Positions 24,596-33,322 are shown, counted from the first letter of the stretch. The stretch: 64,000 nucleotides of DNA from Mycobacterium lentiflavum (GCF_022374895.2 NZ_CP092423.2:3720001-3784000); one strand, 5' to 3'. Translations and numbers: made by a program. Notes: generated by a model from the sequence alone, not told the origin.

Positions 24596-24691
24596 CAGCG
24601 CGCCAGGTGATCCATTTCCCGCCGGTCGACCCTCAACCCGCACCTTAACCTAAGATTTGTTCTTTAGGATAGTACTTACTCTCTTAAACCC

Positions 24692-24721
24692 TTGACCGTG
24701 TTGGCTCGCGGCTGTTAGCTT
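24692..24721 (+). promoter_or_regulatory. Candidate promoter for the DHDPR-like gene
   Basis: TTGACC (24692-24697) and TAGCTT (24716-24721) are 18 nt apart, close to the SigA pattern. It lies 84 nt upstream of the ATG at 24805. The surrounding 24650-24690 stretch is unusually AT-rich for this genome. Confidence 0.4.
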
Positions 24722-24804
24722 CCGTTTCGAACGTTGGGTAACTGCCGGCGTAAGGGCAACGGCCGCCTCAGCTTTCATCACGCGTGCAACTGAGGAGGAA
24801 CGAC

Positions 24805-25902
24805 ATGACGGCTCAGCGGGTAGTGGTATGGGCAACGGGCGGAATCGGTTCGATCGCCATCCGCGCGATCGATCGTCGCCCCAATCTGGAATTGGTCGGG
24901 GTGTGGGTGCACTCCCCGGAGAAGGACGGCAAGGATGCCGGCGAACTCGCCAGCGGTGAGCCGATCGGCCTGAAGGCCACCACCGACGCCGATGCGCTGA
25001 TCGCGTGCAAGCCGGATTGCGTGATCTACGCGGCCAGCGGCCCCGAACGCGACGCCCTGGCCATTCCGGACTACGTCCGGCTGCTCGAGGCCGGCATCAA
25101 CGTGGTCACGACGAGCACGACGCGCCTGGTGAATCCGCACGCCTACGAACCCGCCGAGTGGCGCGACCAGCTGGTGGCCGCGGCCAAGCAGGGCCAGGCG
25201 TCGCTCTACGCCTCGGGGATCGAGCCGGGCTTCGCCGCCGACTATCTGCCGTTGGTGTTGTCCACGCAGTCGTCGTCCATCGACCAGATTCACGCGTGGG
25301 AGATCGGCCTGTACGACGACTACGGCGTGCCCGACATCATGAGCGACGCGTTGGGCTTCGGCCGGCCGCTCGACTACCAACCGTGGATCGGCTTCCCGGG
25401 CGCGATCGCCGGCGAATGGCAGGGGCAGATCCGGTTGATCGCAGAAGCGCTGGGAGTCGAAGTCCAGGAGGTCCGTGAGTATTTCGACCGCGCGGTCACC
25501 GACCGGACGCTGGAGGTCGCGATGGGTACCGTCGAGGCGGGAACCTGCGGCGCGCTGCGCATGCGGGCCACCGGCATCGTCGACGGTCGTGAAGCCATCA
25601 TCATCGAGCACGTCACGCGACTCGCGCACGACGTCGCCCCGGATTGGCCGGAAGGCATCGGGGACCTGTCCTACCGCGTCCAGATCAGTGGTGATCCCGA
25701 TATCGACTGCACGCTCGCGGCAACGCTGAAGGACCCGCGAAAGGCCGGCGTCGGGGGCATGACGTCCGGGGCGGGCGCCATGGTTGCCACCGCCCTGCGC
25801 GTCGTCAATGCCGTGCCCTATGTCGTCGCCGCCGAGCCCGGACTGTTGAGTTCGGTCGACTTGCCGCTGACGATCCCCACGGGTGCGTTTGTGACCGGCT
25901 GA
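24805..25902 (+). CDS. Dihydrodipicolinate reductase-like NAD(P)-dependent oxidoreductase
   Basis: A 365-residue Rossmann protein of the mycobacterial "dihydrodipicolinate reductase-like" group related to amino-acid dehydrogenases. VVVWATGGIGSIAIRAI is the cofactor-binding loop, LVGVWVHSPEKDGKDAGEL follows the second strand, and SGIEPGFAADYLPLVL begins the C-terminal domain. It is not DapB: length and C-terminal half differ. AGGAGG at 24793-24798 fixes ATG 24805 over an upstream in-frame codon. It follows the LLM block, so it may join that oxidative pathway, but it also sits just before the conserved aminotransferase. Confidence 0.85.
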   Translation: MTAQRVVVWATGGIGSIAIRAIDRRPNLELVGVWVHSPEKDGKDAGELASGEPIGLKATTDADALIACKPDCVIYAASGPERDALAIPDYVRLLEAGINVVTTSTTRLVNPHAYEPAEWRDQLVAAAKQGQASLYASGIEPGFAADYLPLVLSTQSSSIDQIHAWEIGLYDDYGVPDIMSDALGFGRPLDYQPWIGFPGAIAGEWQGQIRLIAEALGVEVQEVREYFDRAVTDRTLEVAMGTVEAGTCGALRMRATGIVDGREAIIIEHVTRLAHDVAPDWPEGIGDLSYRVQISGDPDIDCTLAATLKDPRKAGVGGMTSGAGAMVATALRVVNAVPYVVAAEPGLLSSVDLPLTIPTGAFVTG

Positions 25903-25938
25903 GCCGGCACGCGGCACCCGCGGCTTAGTCTGGCGGGA

Positions 25939-27138
25939 ATGACGGTCAATCCCCTCGAGGAACTCACGCTGGGCCAACTGCAACTGCGCACCAGCATGAA
26001 GTGGCGCGCGCATCCAGCCGATGTCCTGCCGTTGTGGGTTGCCGAGATGGACGTCAAGCTGCCTCCCACGGTCGCCGACGCCCTGCGCGAGGCGATCGAC
26101 ATCGGCGATACCGGCTACCCGTCGGGCACCGCACTCGCCGAGGCCGTCGGTGAATTCGCCTCGCGGCGTTGGCAATGGGACGACCTCGAGGTCACCCGTA
26201 CGACGATCGTCCCCGACGTCATGCTCGGAATCGTTGAGACGCTGCGGCTTATCACCGACCCCGGCGATGCGGTCGTCGTCAATTCTCCGGTGTACGCGCC
26301 GTTTTACGCTTTCGTGTCACACTCGGGTCGGCGGGTGATCGAGGCGCCGCTCGATCCCGACGGGCGAATTGCGTTGGATGCGTTGGAGGAAGCGTTCACC
26401 CGGGCACGGGCGTCGGGCCGAAAGGTCGCGTACTTGCTGTGCAATCCCCACAATCCGACGGGAACGGTACACACCGTCGACGAGTTGCGCGGGGTGGCCG
26501 ACTGCGCGCGGCGGTCGCGTGTGCGGGTGGTCGCGGACGAGATTCACGCACCAGTGATCCTGGCCGGATCGCAATTCACGCCGTACCTGAGTGTGCCGGG
26601 TGCCGAGGACGCGTTCGCCCTGACCTCCGCCTCGAAGGCGTGGAACCTTTCCGGACTCAAGGCGGCCCTGGCCATCGCCGGGCCGGAGGCGGCGGCGGAT
26701 CTGCAGCGGATGCCGGAAGAAGTCAGCCACGGACCGAGCCACCTGGGCGTCATCGCGCACGCGGAAGCGTTCCGGACCGGCGACGACTGGCTCGACGCGC
26801 TACTGCAGGGCCTGGACGCCAACCGGACGTTACTCAGCGACCTGGTCGCCCAACACCTTCCACAAGTGGAATATCAAGGCACACAGGGCACTTACCTGGC
26901 CTGGCTTGATTGCCGCCGGCTCGGCTTCACCGAGGATGCCGACGATGGCCTCGCGGTGGTGGCCGACCTGTCCGGGCCGGCTCGCTGGTTTCTCGACCAC
27001 GCCCGTGTCGCGCTCAGCTCCGGCCATGTGTTCGGCACCGGCGGCGCCGGCCATGTGCGGCTGAATTTCGCTACCTCGCAAGCGATTCTCACCGAGGCGG
27101 TATCACGCATGGGCCGTGCACTCGTCGACGCCCAGTAA
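25939..27138 (+). CDS. MalY/PatB-type PLP enzyme (cystathionine beta-lyase/aminotransferase), Rv2294-like
   Basis: A 399-residue fold-type I PLP enzyme of the MalY/PatB group, which cleave cystathionine or other C-S bonds. LPLWVAEMDVKLP near the N-terminus is the group signature. YLLCNPHNPTGTVHT and VVADEIHAPVIL bind PLP, SASKAWNLSGLKAAL carries the Schiff-base Lys, and HVRLNFATS has the carboxylate-binding Arg. The gene appears to be the orthologue of M. tuberculosis Rv2294, which marks return to the conserved backbone after a 12.5-kb insert. Confidence 0.92.
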   Translation: MTVNPLEELTLGQLQLRTSMKWRAHPADVLPLWVAEMDVKLPPTVADALREAIDIGDTGYPSGTALAEAVGEFASRRWQWDDLEVTRTTIVPDVMLGIVETLRLITDPGDAVVVNSPVYAPFYAFVSHSGRRVIEAPLDPDGRIALDALEEAFTRARASGRKVAYLLCNPHNPTGTVHTVDELRGVADCARRSRVRVVADEIHAPVILAGSQFTPYLSVPGAEDAFALTSASKAWNLSGLKAALAIAGPEAAADLQRMPEEVSHGPSHLGVIAHAEAFRTGDDWLDALLQGLDANRTLLSDLVAQHLPQVEYQGTQGTYLAWLDCRRLGFTEDADDGLAVVADLSGPARWFLDHARVALSSGHVFGTGGAGHVRLNFATSQAILTEAVSRMGRALVDAQ

Positions 27139-27161
27139 TACTGCGCGACAACGTCTTTCAT

Positions 27162-27437
27162 CTATAGGGAAATTTCCTCGGTGCCGCGGCCCAAATTGCG
27201 GAATCCCTCGGCCGGCTTCTCGAAGCCCAGGATGAAGGGCAACGAATTCAGCTCGAATTTCGCCTTGGCGCCGAGGCGTCCGGACAAGCTGCGTTTTGCC
27301 AACAGCGGTGGCACCTCGGAGACCGACAGATCGATGTAGTGTGTCGACGTTTCTCCGATCCCCTCGTGGGTCAACGGCCGGCAAAGCTTGCGGACCGAGT
27401 CGTCGAGACCTTGGACGACGGCGTCCGTCATCAGCAC
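27162..27437 (-). CDS. Small hypothetical protein
   Basis: A 91-residue frame with GTG start at 27437 and G/C-biased third codon positions, supporting real coding. It contains GIGETSTHYIDLSVSEVPPLL and a lysine-bearing LGAKAKFELNSLPFILGFEKP stretch. There is no signal peptide, membrane span or recognised domain. It is convergent with the aminotransferase gene and divergent from the dehalogenase gene. Function is unknown. Confidence 0.55.
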   Translation of the reverse strand: MLMTDAVVQGLDDSVRKLCRPLTHEGIGETSTHYIDLSVSEVPPLLAKRSLSGRLGAKAKFELNSLPFILGFEKPAEGFRNLGRGTEEISL

Positions 27438-27592
27438 ATGATGTCCGCGATCAGCAGCACGCCGCGCCGGATGGCCATAAATTCGCTAGTTTGGTGGCCT
27501 GCCAGGTTCTCCCCCAATGAAATTTCGTACTGGACGAAGCGGCGTAGCGGAGAGAGGCTAGCAGGGGTGCCCGTTCACCGGAGGAGCTGAAT

Positions 27593-28498
27593 ATGGATGT
27601 GCTGCGAACCCCGGACTCCCGATTCGAAAACTTGGAAGGCTATCCGTTCGTAGCGAACTACATTGAGGTGGCGGCAAGCGATTCCCCGCCGGTGCGCATG
27701 CACTTTCTCGACGAGGGGCCGGCCGACGGCCCGCCGATCGTGCTACTGCACGGCGAGCCCACCTGGAGCTATCTGTACCGCACGATGATTCCGCCGCTGG
27801 TTGATGCGGGAAACCGCGTGCTCGCGCCCGACCTGATCGGCTTTGGCCGCTCCGACAAGCCCAGCCGGATCGAGGATTACACCTACCTGCGCCATGTCGA
27901 GTGGGTGACGGCATGGTTCGAGCGGCTGCGCCTGAAGGAAGTCACGCTGTTCGTCCAGGACTGGGGATCGCTGATCGGTCTGCGCATCGCCGCCGAGCAG
28001 GGTGAACGGATCGCGCGCATCGTCGTGGCGAACGGCTTTCTGCCCGCGGTCCAGCGGAAGCCCTCTCCGGGGTTCCTGGCGTGGCGGGCCTTTGCGCGCT
28101 ACTCCCCCGTGCTGCCCGCGGGTCGCATCGTGGCGGCGGGCACCGTCCGCAGGGTTCCGCCCAAGGTGCGCGCCGGCTATGACGCCCCCTTTCCGGACAA
28201 GACGTATCAAGCCGGGGCCCGGGCATTTCCGCAGCTGGTCCCGACTTCACCCGACGACCCGGCCGTTCCGGCCAATCGCGCCGCCTGGGACGCGCTGGGC
28301 CGATGGGAGAAACCCTTCCTCGCCATCTTCGGGGCTCGCGACCCGATTCTGGGGCAGGCCGACCGGCCCCTGATCAAGCACGTCCCGGGGGCGGCCGGCC
28401 AGCCTCATGCCCGCATCCGGGCTAGTCACTTCATCCAGGAAGACAGCGGGCCCGAACTGGCCGAACGGGTCCTCGCCTGGCAGAAGCCCTTGCTATGA
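27593..28498 (+). CDS. dhmA: Haloalkane dehalogenase (Rv2296/DhmA type)
   Basis: A 301-residue alpha/beta-hydrolase that cleaves carbon-halogen bonds by an Asp nucleophile. It shows LLHGEPTWSYLYR for the oxyanion hole with the halide-binding Trp, LFVQDWGSLIG with nucleophile Asp and second halide Trp, FGARDPILG for the acid, and RASHFIQED for the catalytic His. The order and wording match Rv2296-type enzymes. The GGAGG before ATG 27593 (GGAGGAGCTGAATATG) supports the start. The natural substrate in mycobacteria is unknown. Confidence 0.92.
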   Translation: MDVLRTPDSRFENLEGYPFVANYIEVAASDSPPVRMHFLDEGPADGPPIVLLHGEPTWSYLYRTMIPPLVDAGNRVLAPDLIGFGRSDKPSRIEDYTYLRHVEWVTAWFERLRLKEVTLFVQDWGSLIGLRIAAEQGERIARIVVANGFLPAVQRKPSPGFLAWRAFARYSPVLPAGRIVAAGTVRRVPPKVRAGYDAPFPDKTYQAGARAFPQLVPTSPDDPAVPANRAAWDALGRWEKPFLAIFGARDPILGQADRPLIKHVPGAAGQPHARIRASHFIQEDSGPELAERVLAWQKPLL

Positions 28499-28636
28499 AA
28501 CGTCACCGGGCGTCGGCTAGTCGCGCGACACCGCGCATGACGACCCCGCTGACCGCGCGGCTGAACTGATCGCTCGTTGTCCCGCCGCCGGACAATTTTT
28601 CTGTTGTCGCCGGACCTCGAGTGCAACGATCAGCCA

Positions 28637-29089
28637 ATGGACATGATGACGATGGGCCTGATGGGCACGGTGGTGGGTGCTTCGGCCATGGGCATCGCGG
28701 GCATCGCGAAGTCGACCGTCGACCACCTGCTCCCCGGGATGGCGCTAAACGGCAACAACAAGCATCAGATGCGGAGCCAAATACATTCGCAGCGATGCGA
28801 TGCGATCCAACAATGGCGCAGCGGCCTGGCCGGGGCTCGTGATGCCTACCGGCAGTGGGCCTGCGGACCGCGCGTCGACGATCCGCCCAACGTCGTCGGC
28901 GACGAGTGGTTCGAGGGCTTGCGGCCCCACCTACCGACCACCGGCGAAGCGGCCAAGTTTCGCACCGCCCACGAAGTCCACTGCGATAACCCGACTCTGA
29001 TGCAGCTTTCGCTGGAGATCGGACGGGTGGAAAAGGAGTGGACCGAAGAAGCGAAGGGCCGTCGACGCCGAAGGCGAAACCGCCAATAG
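28637..29089 (+). CDS. Conserved mycobacterial protein (Rv2297-like)
   Basis: A 150-residue protein, the length I recall for Rv2297, which follows the dehalogenase gene in M. tuberculosis. The N-terminus MDMMTMGLMGTVVGASAMGIAG is hydrophobic and could insert in the membrane. The rest is soluble, with QRCDAIQQWRSGLAGARDAYRQW and GDEWFEGLRPHLP, and a strongly basic C-terminus (KGRRRRRRNRQ). No enzymatic motif is seen. ATG 28637 is used; an in-frame upstream codon at 28577 would add 20 low-quality residues. Confidence 0.8.
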   Translation: MDMMTMGLMGTVVGASAMGIAGIAKSTVDHLLPGMALNGNNKHQMRSQIHSQRCDAIQQWRSGLAGARDAYRQWACGPRVDDPPNVVGDEWFEGLRPHLPTTGEAAKFRTAHEVHCDNPTLMQLSLEIGRVEKEWTEEAKGRRRRRRNRQ

Positions 29090-29108
29090 CACGAATGGCC
29101 AGATTCAT

Positions 29109-29135
29109 TTGACAACACTAGACTCTCTGTATGAT
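29109..29135 (+). promoter_or_regulatory. Candidate promoter upstream of TetR gene
   Basis: TTGACA at 29109-29114 is the perfect -35 hexamer. TATGAT at 29130-29135 is a good -10. The 15-nt spacer is shorter than optimal. It lies 40 nt upstream of ATG 29175. Confidence 0.45.
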
Positions 29136-29174
29136 CGCTGATCCCCGTGCCGGACTACGTTAGGACGGTCCGCA

Positions 29175-29792
29175 ATGGGTCGAAAAGGTTGGGGCGGAGC
29201 GCCACCCGCTGATGATGAGGAAGCGCGCAAGCGCATCATCGATGCGGCCCTGCGCAGCATGGAGCGGCGGGGGCCAAAACACACCAGCCTGTCCGTGATC
29301 GCGGACGACCTCGGCGTCACGCGCCCCACCGTCTACCGCTACTTCGCCACTTTGGACGAGTTGGTAACGGCGGCAAGCGACGTCGCCCTGGGAGGCTGGA
29401 CCGCGCGGATCGCCGATCTCACCGCAGGCAATGGTGAGCCGGTCGAGCTGTTGGTCGAGGCCGTCGCCTACCTCGTGGAGCAATTGCCCAATGAGCCGGT
29501 GCTGATGATGCTGCTGGAGACCGACCAGAGCCGGCTGATGAGTCGGCAGATGGTGTTGGGCGAATCCATCCGGCGATCACGCGTGATCCTCGAGCGCACC
29601 GAAATCGATTGGGCTGCATTGGGTTATCGTGGCAGAGATTTCGACGATCTGGTCGAGTACCTGCTGCGCATCATCCAGTCGATGGTTCTGGTCCCGTCGG
29701 ACCCGCCACGGTCGGCGGGACAGTTACGCGCCGTGCTGCGGCATTGGATCGGGCCGGTGGTGAAGACTCCGCCGGCCCGCAAGAAGCGCTAG
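29175..29792 (+). CDS. TetR-family regulator
   Basis: A 205-residue TetR protein. The DNA-binding domain includes LSVIADDLGVTRPTVYRYF, with ATLDELVTAASD after. The C-terminal part is helical. Its stop overlaps the convergent DUF1214 gene by 4 nt. It may control the DUF1214 gene, the sulfotransferase gene or itself; no palindromic operator was identified for it. Confidence 0.9.
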   Translation: MGRKGWGGAPPADDEEARKRIIDAALRSMERRGPKHTSLSVIADDLGVTRPTVYRYFATLDELVTAASDVALGGWTARIADLTAGNGEPVELLVEAVAYLVEQLPNEPVLMMLLETDQSRLMSRQMVLGESIRRSRVILERTEIDWAALGYRGRDFDDLVEYLLRIIQSMVLVPSDPPRSAGQLRAVLRHWIGPVVKTPPARKKR

Positions 29793-30949
29793 GACGGCTT
29801 GCGCGGCGCCTCGGAGATTGGGACGACCGCCGCGGCCGGTTGTTCGGGCAAGTCGTCGGCGTGGAACCAGCGAAACGACATCAACCCTTCCGGGTGATCC
29901 TTGGTCGAGATGGCGTTGGGGTGGTCGAGCTCTTCGCGGCTGATCACGATGGTGATACTGCCGTCCCGGTTAGGTACAGCGGTGCCGGAATTGATTCCGC
30001 CACGGCCGTATTCGAGGTCGGGTGCTGCCATGTACTGGTTCCACAGCGTGAGGTTCCAGAACCGGCACTTCGGGTGGTGCGACGTGATCACCAGCGCCTC
30101 GCCGGGCTCGAGAGCGTACGCGCCCAGGCTGTAGACCGCGTTTTGCATCGAGTAACCGTGCGTGGCGGCACCGGCCCGGTACGGCGGGGCAAGAACATTG
30201 TGCGAGAGGTTTTGCCCGTCGGCGAGTTCGGTCGGCTTGCGCTCTTGCAGCACCAGCGGCACGATCGCGAACATGTCCTGGGTGTAGCGCAGCGCCGAGC
30301 GCAACGACTGAGCCACTGCCGCATCGGTTTTCAGTGGCTGGACAGGCAAGTCGCCGTGGTAGATGACCTCGATCGACCAGTCGACGCGTCGGCTGTGAGC
30401 GGGGTCTTCGTGGTAGTCCCGGGTGAGCACCCCATGCGCGTCCTCGTCGAGAGCGATGAAGGGCCCGTCGTAGTCCCGCGGACGTTCGGGGCCCAGGATG
30501 CAGGAGAAGCGCCGGTCCTCATCTAGCGGCATGTCCTCGTCGTGGAGCACGCCGATGGTGCGGTTGGGCCATGCCCCGGGTTCGGGTTCGTTGTACACAG
30601 CGACCGAGTACATCACGCTCTCGTTCGGCGTTCCGCTGATGCGGTAGGTGCGCCGCGGGTCGATGACGACGTAGCTGTAATACGCGTCGGTGTTGTCCCC
30701 GCCCCAGCGGCGGTCACGGCGAAACGGCGTCAGCACATCGTGGAACCGAGGCGCCACCGGGTCCGCGAACAACGTCACGTCCAACGACAAGCCCAGCATT
30801 GTGGCGAGGAACTCGTAGCCCTCGGCGACGGCCAATTCTCCGCGCACCGCCTTGGGGCCTTCGAGGAACAGATTCTCGAAATCAGCGAAGGCGGTGAGCA
30901 GTTCGCGCCATGCGGCTGAGCTTTGTGGATTGGCCATGAGCAGCATCAT
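29789..30949 (-). CDS. DUF1214-domain protein
   Basis: A 386-residue protein of the DUF1214/DUF1254 group. RRTYRISGTPNESVMYSVAVYNE and the late FWNLTLWNQYMAAPDLEYGRGGINS, followed by DGSITIVISRE, are characteristic of DUF1214. There is no signal peptide, unlike many relatives. The family is often found with P450, sulfotransferase and TetR genes in mycobacteria, but its reaction is unknown. ATG 30949 is used, with GAGG 7 nt upstream; ATG 30937 is possible. Confidence 0.85.
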   Translation of the reverse strand: MMLLMANPQSSAAWRELLTAFADFENLFLEGPKAVRGELAVAEGYEFLATMLGLSLDVTLFADPVAPRFHDVLTPFRRDRRWGGDNTDAYYSYVVIDPRRTYRISGTPNESVMYSVAVYNEPEPGAWPNRTIGVLHDEDMPLDEDRRFSCILGPERPRDYDGPFIALDEDAHGVLTRDYHEDPAHSRRVDWSIEVIYHGDLPVQPLKTDAAVAQSLRSALRYTQDMFAIVPLVLQERKPTELADGQNLSHNVLAPPYRAGAATHGYSMQNAVYSLGAYALEPGEALVITSHHPKCRFWNLTLWNQYMAAPDLEYGRGGINSGTAVPNRDGSITIVISREELDHPNAISTKDHPEGLMSFRWFHADDLPEQPAAAVVPISEAPRKPS

Positions 30950-30980
30950 AAGCGGGCCTCAAAATACAGCACAACGTCCC

Positions 30981-31010
30981 TTGTAAAATGTGTAACGACG
31001 TAGGTATGGT
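30981..31010 (+). promoter_or_regulatory. Candidate promoter giving a leaderless sulfotransferase mRNA
   Basis: TTGTAA (30981-30986) and TATGGT (31005-31010) are 18 nt apart. Transcription would begin about 7 nt after the -10 box, at the GTG of the next gene (31017). The GGAGG directly touching that GTG is too close to serve as a ribosome site. Confidence 0.45.
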
Positions 31011-31016
31011 CCGGAG

Positions 31017-32273
31017 GTGAGCGACGCGATCCACATCACCGATCTCGCCAAGCCGACATTCACGCCCGAAGCCCAGGCAATCATCGACGGCATGGCCGCG
31101 ATGGCCGACTATTGTCCGCTGAGCACCGATGCCCTGCACGAACAAGCCACGGCCCAGACGGGTTTGACCGACTTCGGCGAACAGGATTATCGGGAGCGGA
31201 TGGCGGTCCTGCTCGAGGCGTTCCACGAATTGCCGCGGCTGACCCCGTTCGGCCGCACCTACGCGTTCTCGCTGATGCTGACGTTCCTCAAGGGCAGGCT
31301 GCGGGTCATCGACCATCTCAAGCGGCACCCCGAGATCTTCGACGTCCGCATCGAAGCGCCCATGGTGATCGCCGGGCTGCCGCGCACCGGCACCACTCAT
31401 CTGCACAGCCTGTTGGCGGCCGATCCTGCGCTGCGCTCACTTCCGTACTGGGAAGCCCAGGAGCCACTGCCCGCGCCCGGCGAGGAAGGCACCATTGAGC
31501 CTCGTCGCCAGCGCACCGGCGACGCCCTCACCATCTCCAACACGCTGATGCCGTACTTCACGCTGATGCACGAGATGACGACCGACCATATCCACGAAGA
31601 CATCGGGCTGATGGTGCAGGATTTTTCGAGCGGCTTCTTCACCACGCTCACCCATCTGCCGCGCTGGTCGGATTACCTGCGCGAGCACGACCAGACCCCG
31701 GCCTACCAGTTTCTGCGCATGATGCTGCAGGTGCTGCAGCATCAAGACGGCTACCAGCGCCGCTGGGTGCTCAAGTCGCCGCAGCATCTCGAGCAGTTCA
31801 TCCCAATCCTCAACGTATTTCCCGACGCAACGTTCATCGTCACCCACCGCGACCCCGTCGATGTCGCGGTGTCGATGGCCACGATGATGACCTACACCAT
31901 GCGTATGAGCGTCGACGAGGTTGACGTGCACACCGTGGCCGAATACTGGATCACCCGCATCGACGAGCTGCTCAGCGCGTGCATGCGTGACCATGATCGG
32001 CTGCCCGCCGACCGCACCATCGACGTCCGCTTCGACGAGTTCATGGCCGACGACCTGGCGATGGCACAACGGGTCTGGGACACGGCCGGCTACTCACCGT
32101 CCGAGGAGTCGAGAAAGGCTGTGGCACAGTACGTGGCCGGCCATGAGCGCGGTCGGCTGGGTCGCGTCGAGTACCATCCCGAAGACCTGGAGCTCGACAA
32201 GGACGAGCTGCGTCGGCGGTTCGCCCCGTACGTCGAGCGGTTCGTCAAACCGGCTGCCGCGAGCTCGGCGTAG
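31017..32273 (+). CDS. PAPS-dependent sulfotransferase-family protein
   Basis: A 418-residue member of the mycobacterial sulfotransferase family. The 5'-phosphosulfate loop is VIAGLPRTGTTHLHSLLA at about residue 121, and the 3'-phosphate site is FIVTHRDPVDVAVS at about residue 280. WVLKSPQHLEQF is the family K-SP segment. It would transfer sulfate from PAPS to a lipid or other hydroxyl. Start GTG 31017 with a probable leaderless transcript. The CysQ-type phosphatase about 1 kb downstream on the other strand would remove the PAP by-product. Confidence 0.9.
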   Translation: MSDAIHITDLAKPTFTPEAQAIIDGMAAMADYCPLSTDALHEQATAQTGLTDFGEQDYRERMAVLLEAFHELPRLTPFGRTYAFSLMLTFLKGRLRVIDHLKRHPEIFDVRIEAPMVIAGLPRTGTTHLHSLLAADPALRSLPYWEAQEPLPAPGEEGTIEPRRQRTGDALTISNTLMPYFTLMHEMTTDHIHEDIGLMVQDFSSGFFTTLTHLPRWSDYLREHDQTPAYQFLRMMLQVLQHQDGYQRRWVLKSPQHLEQFIPILNVFPDATFIVTHRDPVDVAVSMATMMTYTMRMSVDEVDVHTVAEYWITRIDELLSACMRDHDRLPADRTIDVRFDEFMADDLAMAQRVWDTAGYSPSEESRKAVAQYVAGHERGRLGRVEYHPEDLELDKDELRRRFAPYVERFVKPAAASSA

Positions 32274-32317
32274 CCGCCTGGCGCGACGCCGTTGCGGTCC
32301 CGGCGAGAACGACCTCC

Positions 32318-33220
32318 CTAGCTAACCGCGGTGTACCACCGAACGACGTCCCCGCCGTGCTTCCAACGCTCGAACCACTGATCGGCGAATTTCGGCAGCG
32401 GCTCGTGTTCCGGTTTGTGATAAGGAGTTTGGCTCATCAGCACACGTCCTGCCGCGACAAGTATCTGCTTGCGCGGCACGCTCGCGAAGGCCGACGGAAC
32501 CGGTCGACTGCCCGACGCCAGCTTGCTCTTGAGGTTCTCCCAGGCCCCGTAGGCGGGAAGGAGCATTCGCGCGTCGACCTTGCGATCGCTTAGTGGCACG
32601 TGCACGTTGACACCGTCGACGATGACAGCCATGACCCGCAGCAGATGCTTGACCACTGCCGGCAAGACACGAATGCGATACCAGTTGTCGCCGACGACGG
32701 CGTCGTAAATCACCAGTGCCGAGCTGCGGTGCTCGACCTCTTCGACGAAGTGCCACAAGAACAATGACGCCACTCGGTCGTCGCCCGGACGGAACAGTGT
32801 CGCCTCGTTGTCGAGCATCAGCTTGAACGACGGCGTGAAGGTGGCCTCCAGATCGGCGATGTAGGCCAGTCGGAATTTGAGAGATTTCGTCGCGGTGAGC
32901 GTGTCGAAGCACGCCATCACATCGTCGAAGGTCTGCTGCAGGCCCGGATAGCGCTTGATCAGTGCGTTGACATGCTTGCGGTGCGAGCTGGAGTGTTGCG
33001 CCTCCTGGCGCAAGAACGCGGTCGCCTCCGTTACCACAGCGGCGTCGGTCATCCGTGGTTTGGCCTCCTGCACCGCGGCCACGATCATCTGCTCGAAGCA
33101 GATGGCGATGATCGACGTGGCGTTCATGAAGAAGGAAAAGGCGGGGTTCTCCGGATGCCAAGCCCATGGGACGTCGTCGGTGAAGTCGAACTTCGGACGT
33201 CGCACCTCGAGATCAGTCAC
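32318..33220 (-). CDS. PF10118-type metal-dependent hydrolase
   Basis: A 300-residue helical protein of the PF10118 (predicted metal-dependent hydrolase) family. Conserved carboxylates and His residues appear as FEQMIVAAV, RQEAQHSSSHRKHVNAL, and WHFVEEVEHRSSAL, a ferritin-like spacing of E/H motifs. GTG 33220 is chosen because the best promoter (TATAAT at 33248-33243 on this strand) lies so close that an ATG at 33244 would precede transcription; MTDLEVRR also matches the usual family start. Function is unknown beyond the metal site. Confidence 0.85.
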   Translation of the reverse strand: MTDLEVRRPKFDFTDDVPWAWHPENPAFSFFMNATSIIAICFEQMIVAAVQEAKPRMTDAAVVTEATAFLRQEAQHSSSHRKHVNALIKRYPGLQQTFDDVMACFDTLTATKSLKFRLAYIADLEATFTPSFKLMLDNEATLFRPGDDRVASLFLWHFVEEVEHRSSALVIYDAVVGDNWYRIRVLPAVVKHLLRVMAVIVDGVNVHVPLSDRKVDARMLLPAYGAWENLKSKLASGSRPVPSAFASVPRKQILVAAGRVLMSQTPYHKPEHEPLPKFADQWFERWKHGGDVVRWYTAVS

Positions 33221-33242
33221 TGGTCCATTCCCGCGAAACATC

Positions 33243-33248
33243 ATTATA
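33243..33248 (-). promoter_or_regulatory. Consensus -10 box (TATAAT) for the PF10118 gene
   Basis: The reverse strand reads CTGTATAATGATG. TATAAT is the perfect consensus, predicting a start of transcription near 33236. This supports GTG 33220 rather than ATG 33244 as the translation start. No matching -35 hexamer is evident. Confidence 0.55.
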
Positions 33249-33282
33249 CAGAGTTACGTCTGGTGTAAGATCTGATTGTTGC

Positions 33283-33316
33283 GGCCTCATGAGGATGAGT
33301 CAAGGCCTCATGAGGC
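33283..33316. repeat. Two identical palindromes 21 bp apart, candidate operator pair
   Basis: GGCCTCATGAGG occurs at 33283-33294 and 33304-33315. Each contains the perfect palindrome CCTCATGAGG, and the second extends to GCCTCATGAGGC. The 21-bp period is two helical turns. The pair lies 35-70 nt upstream of the -10 box of the PF10118 gene, a typical regulator site. Confidence 0.65.
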
Positions 33317-33322
33317 GCATAA

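Noticed and set aside
24778..26175. 465-codon minus-strand frame across the DHDPR-like and aminotransferase genes
   Set aside because: Shadow of two well-recognised rightward genes; composition typical of GC-rich antisense frames.
28560..28630. GACAA...TTGTC inverted repeat with T-rich loop before the Rv2297-like gene
   Set aside because: Weak stem and poor extension; not distinguishable from chance.
28503..29108. 201-codon minus-strand frame opposite the Rv2297-like gene
   Set aside because: Arg/Ser-rich antisense shadow with no motif; the plus-strand gene has the size recalled for its orthologue.
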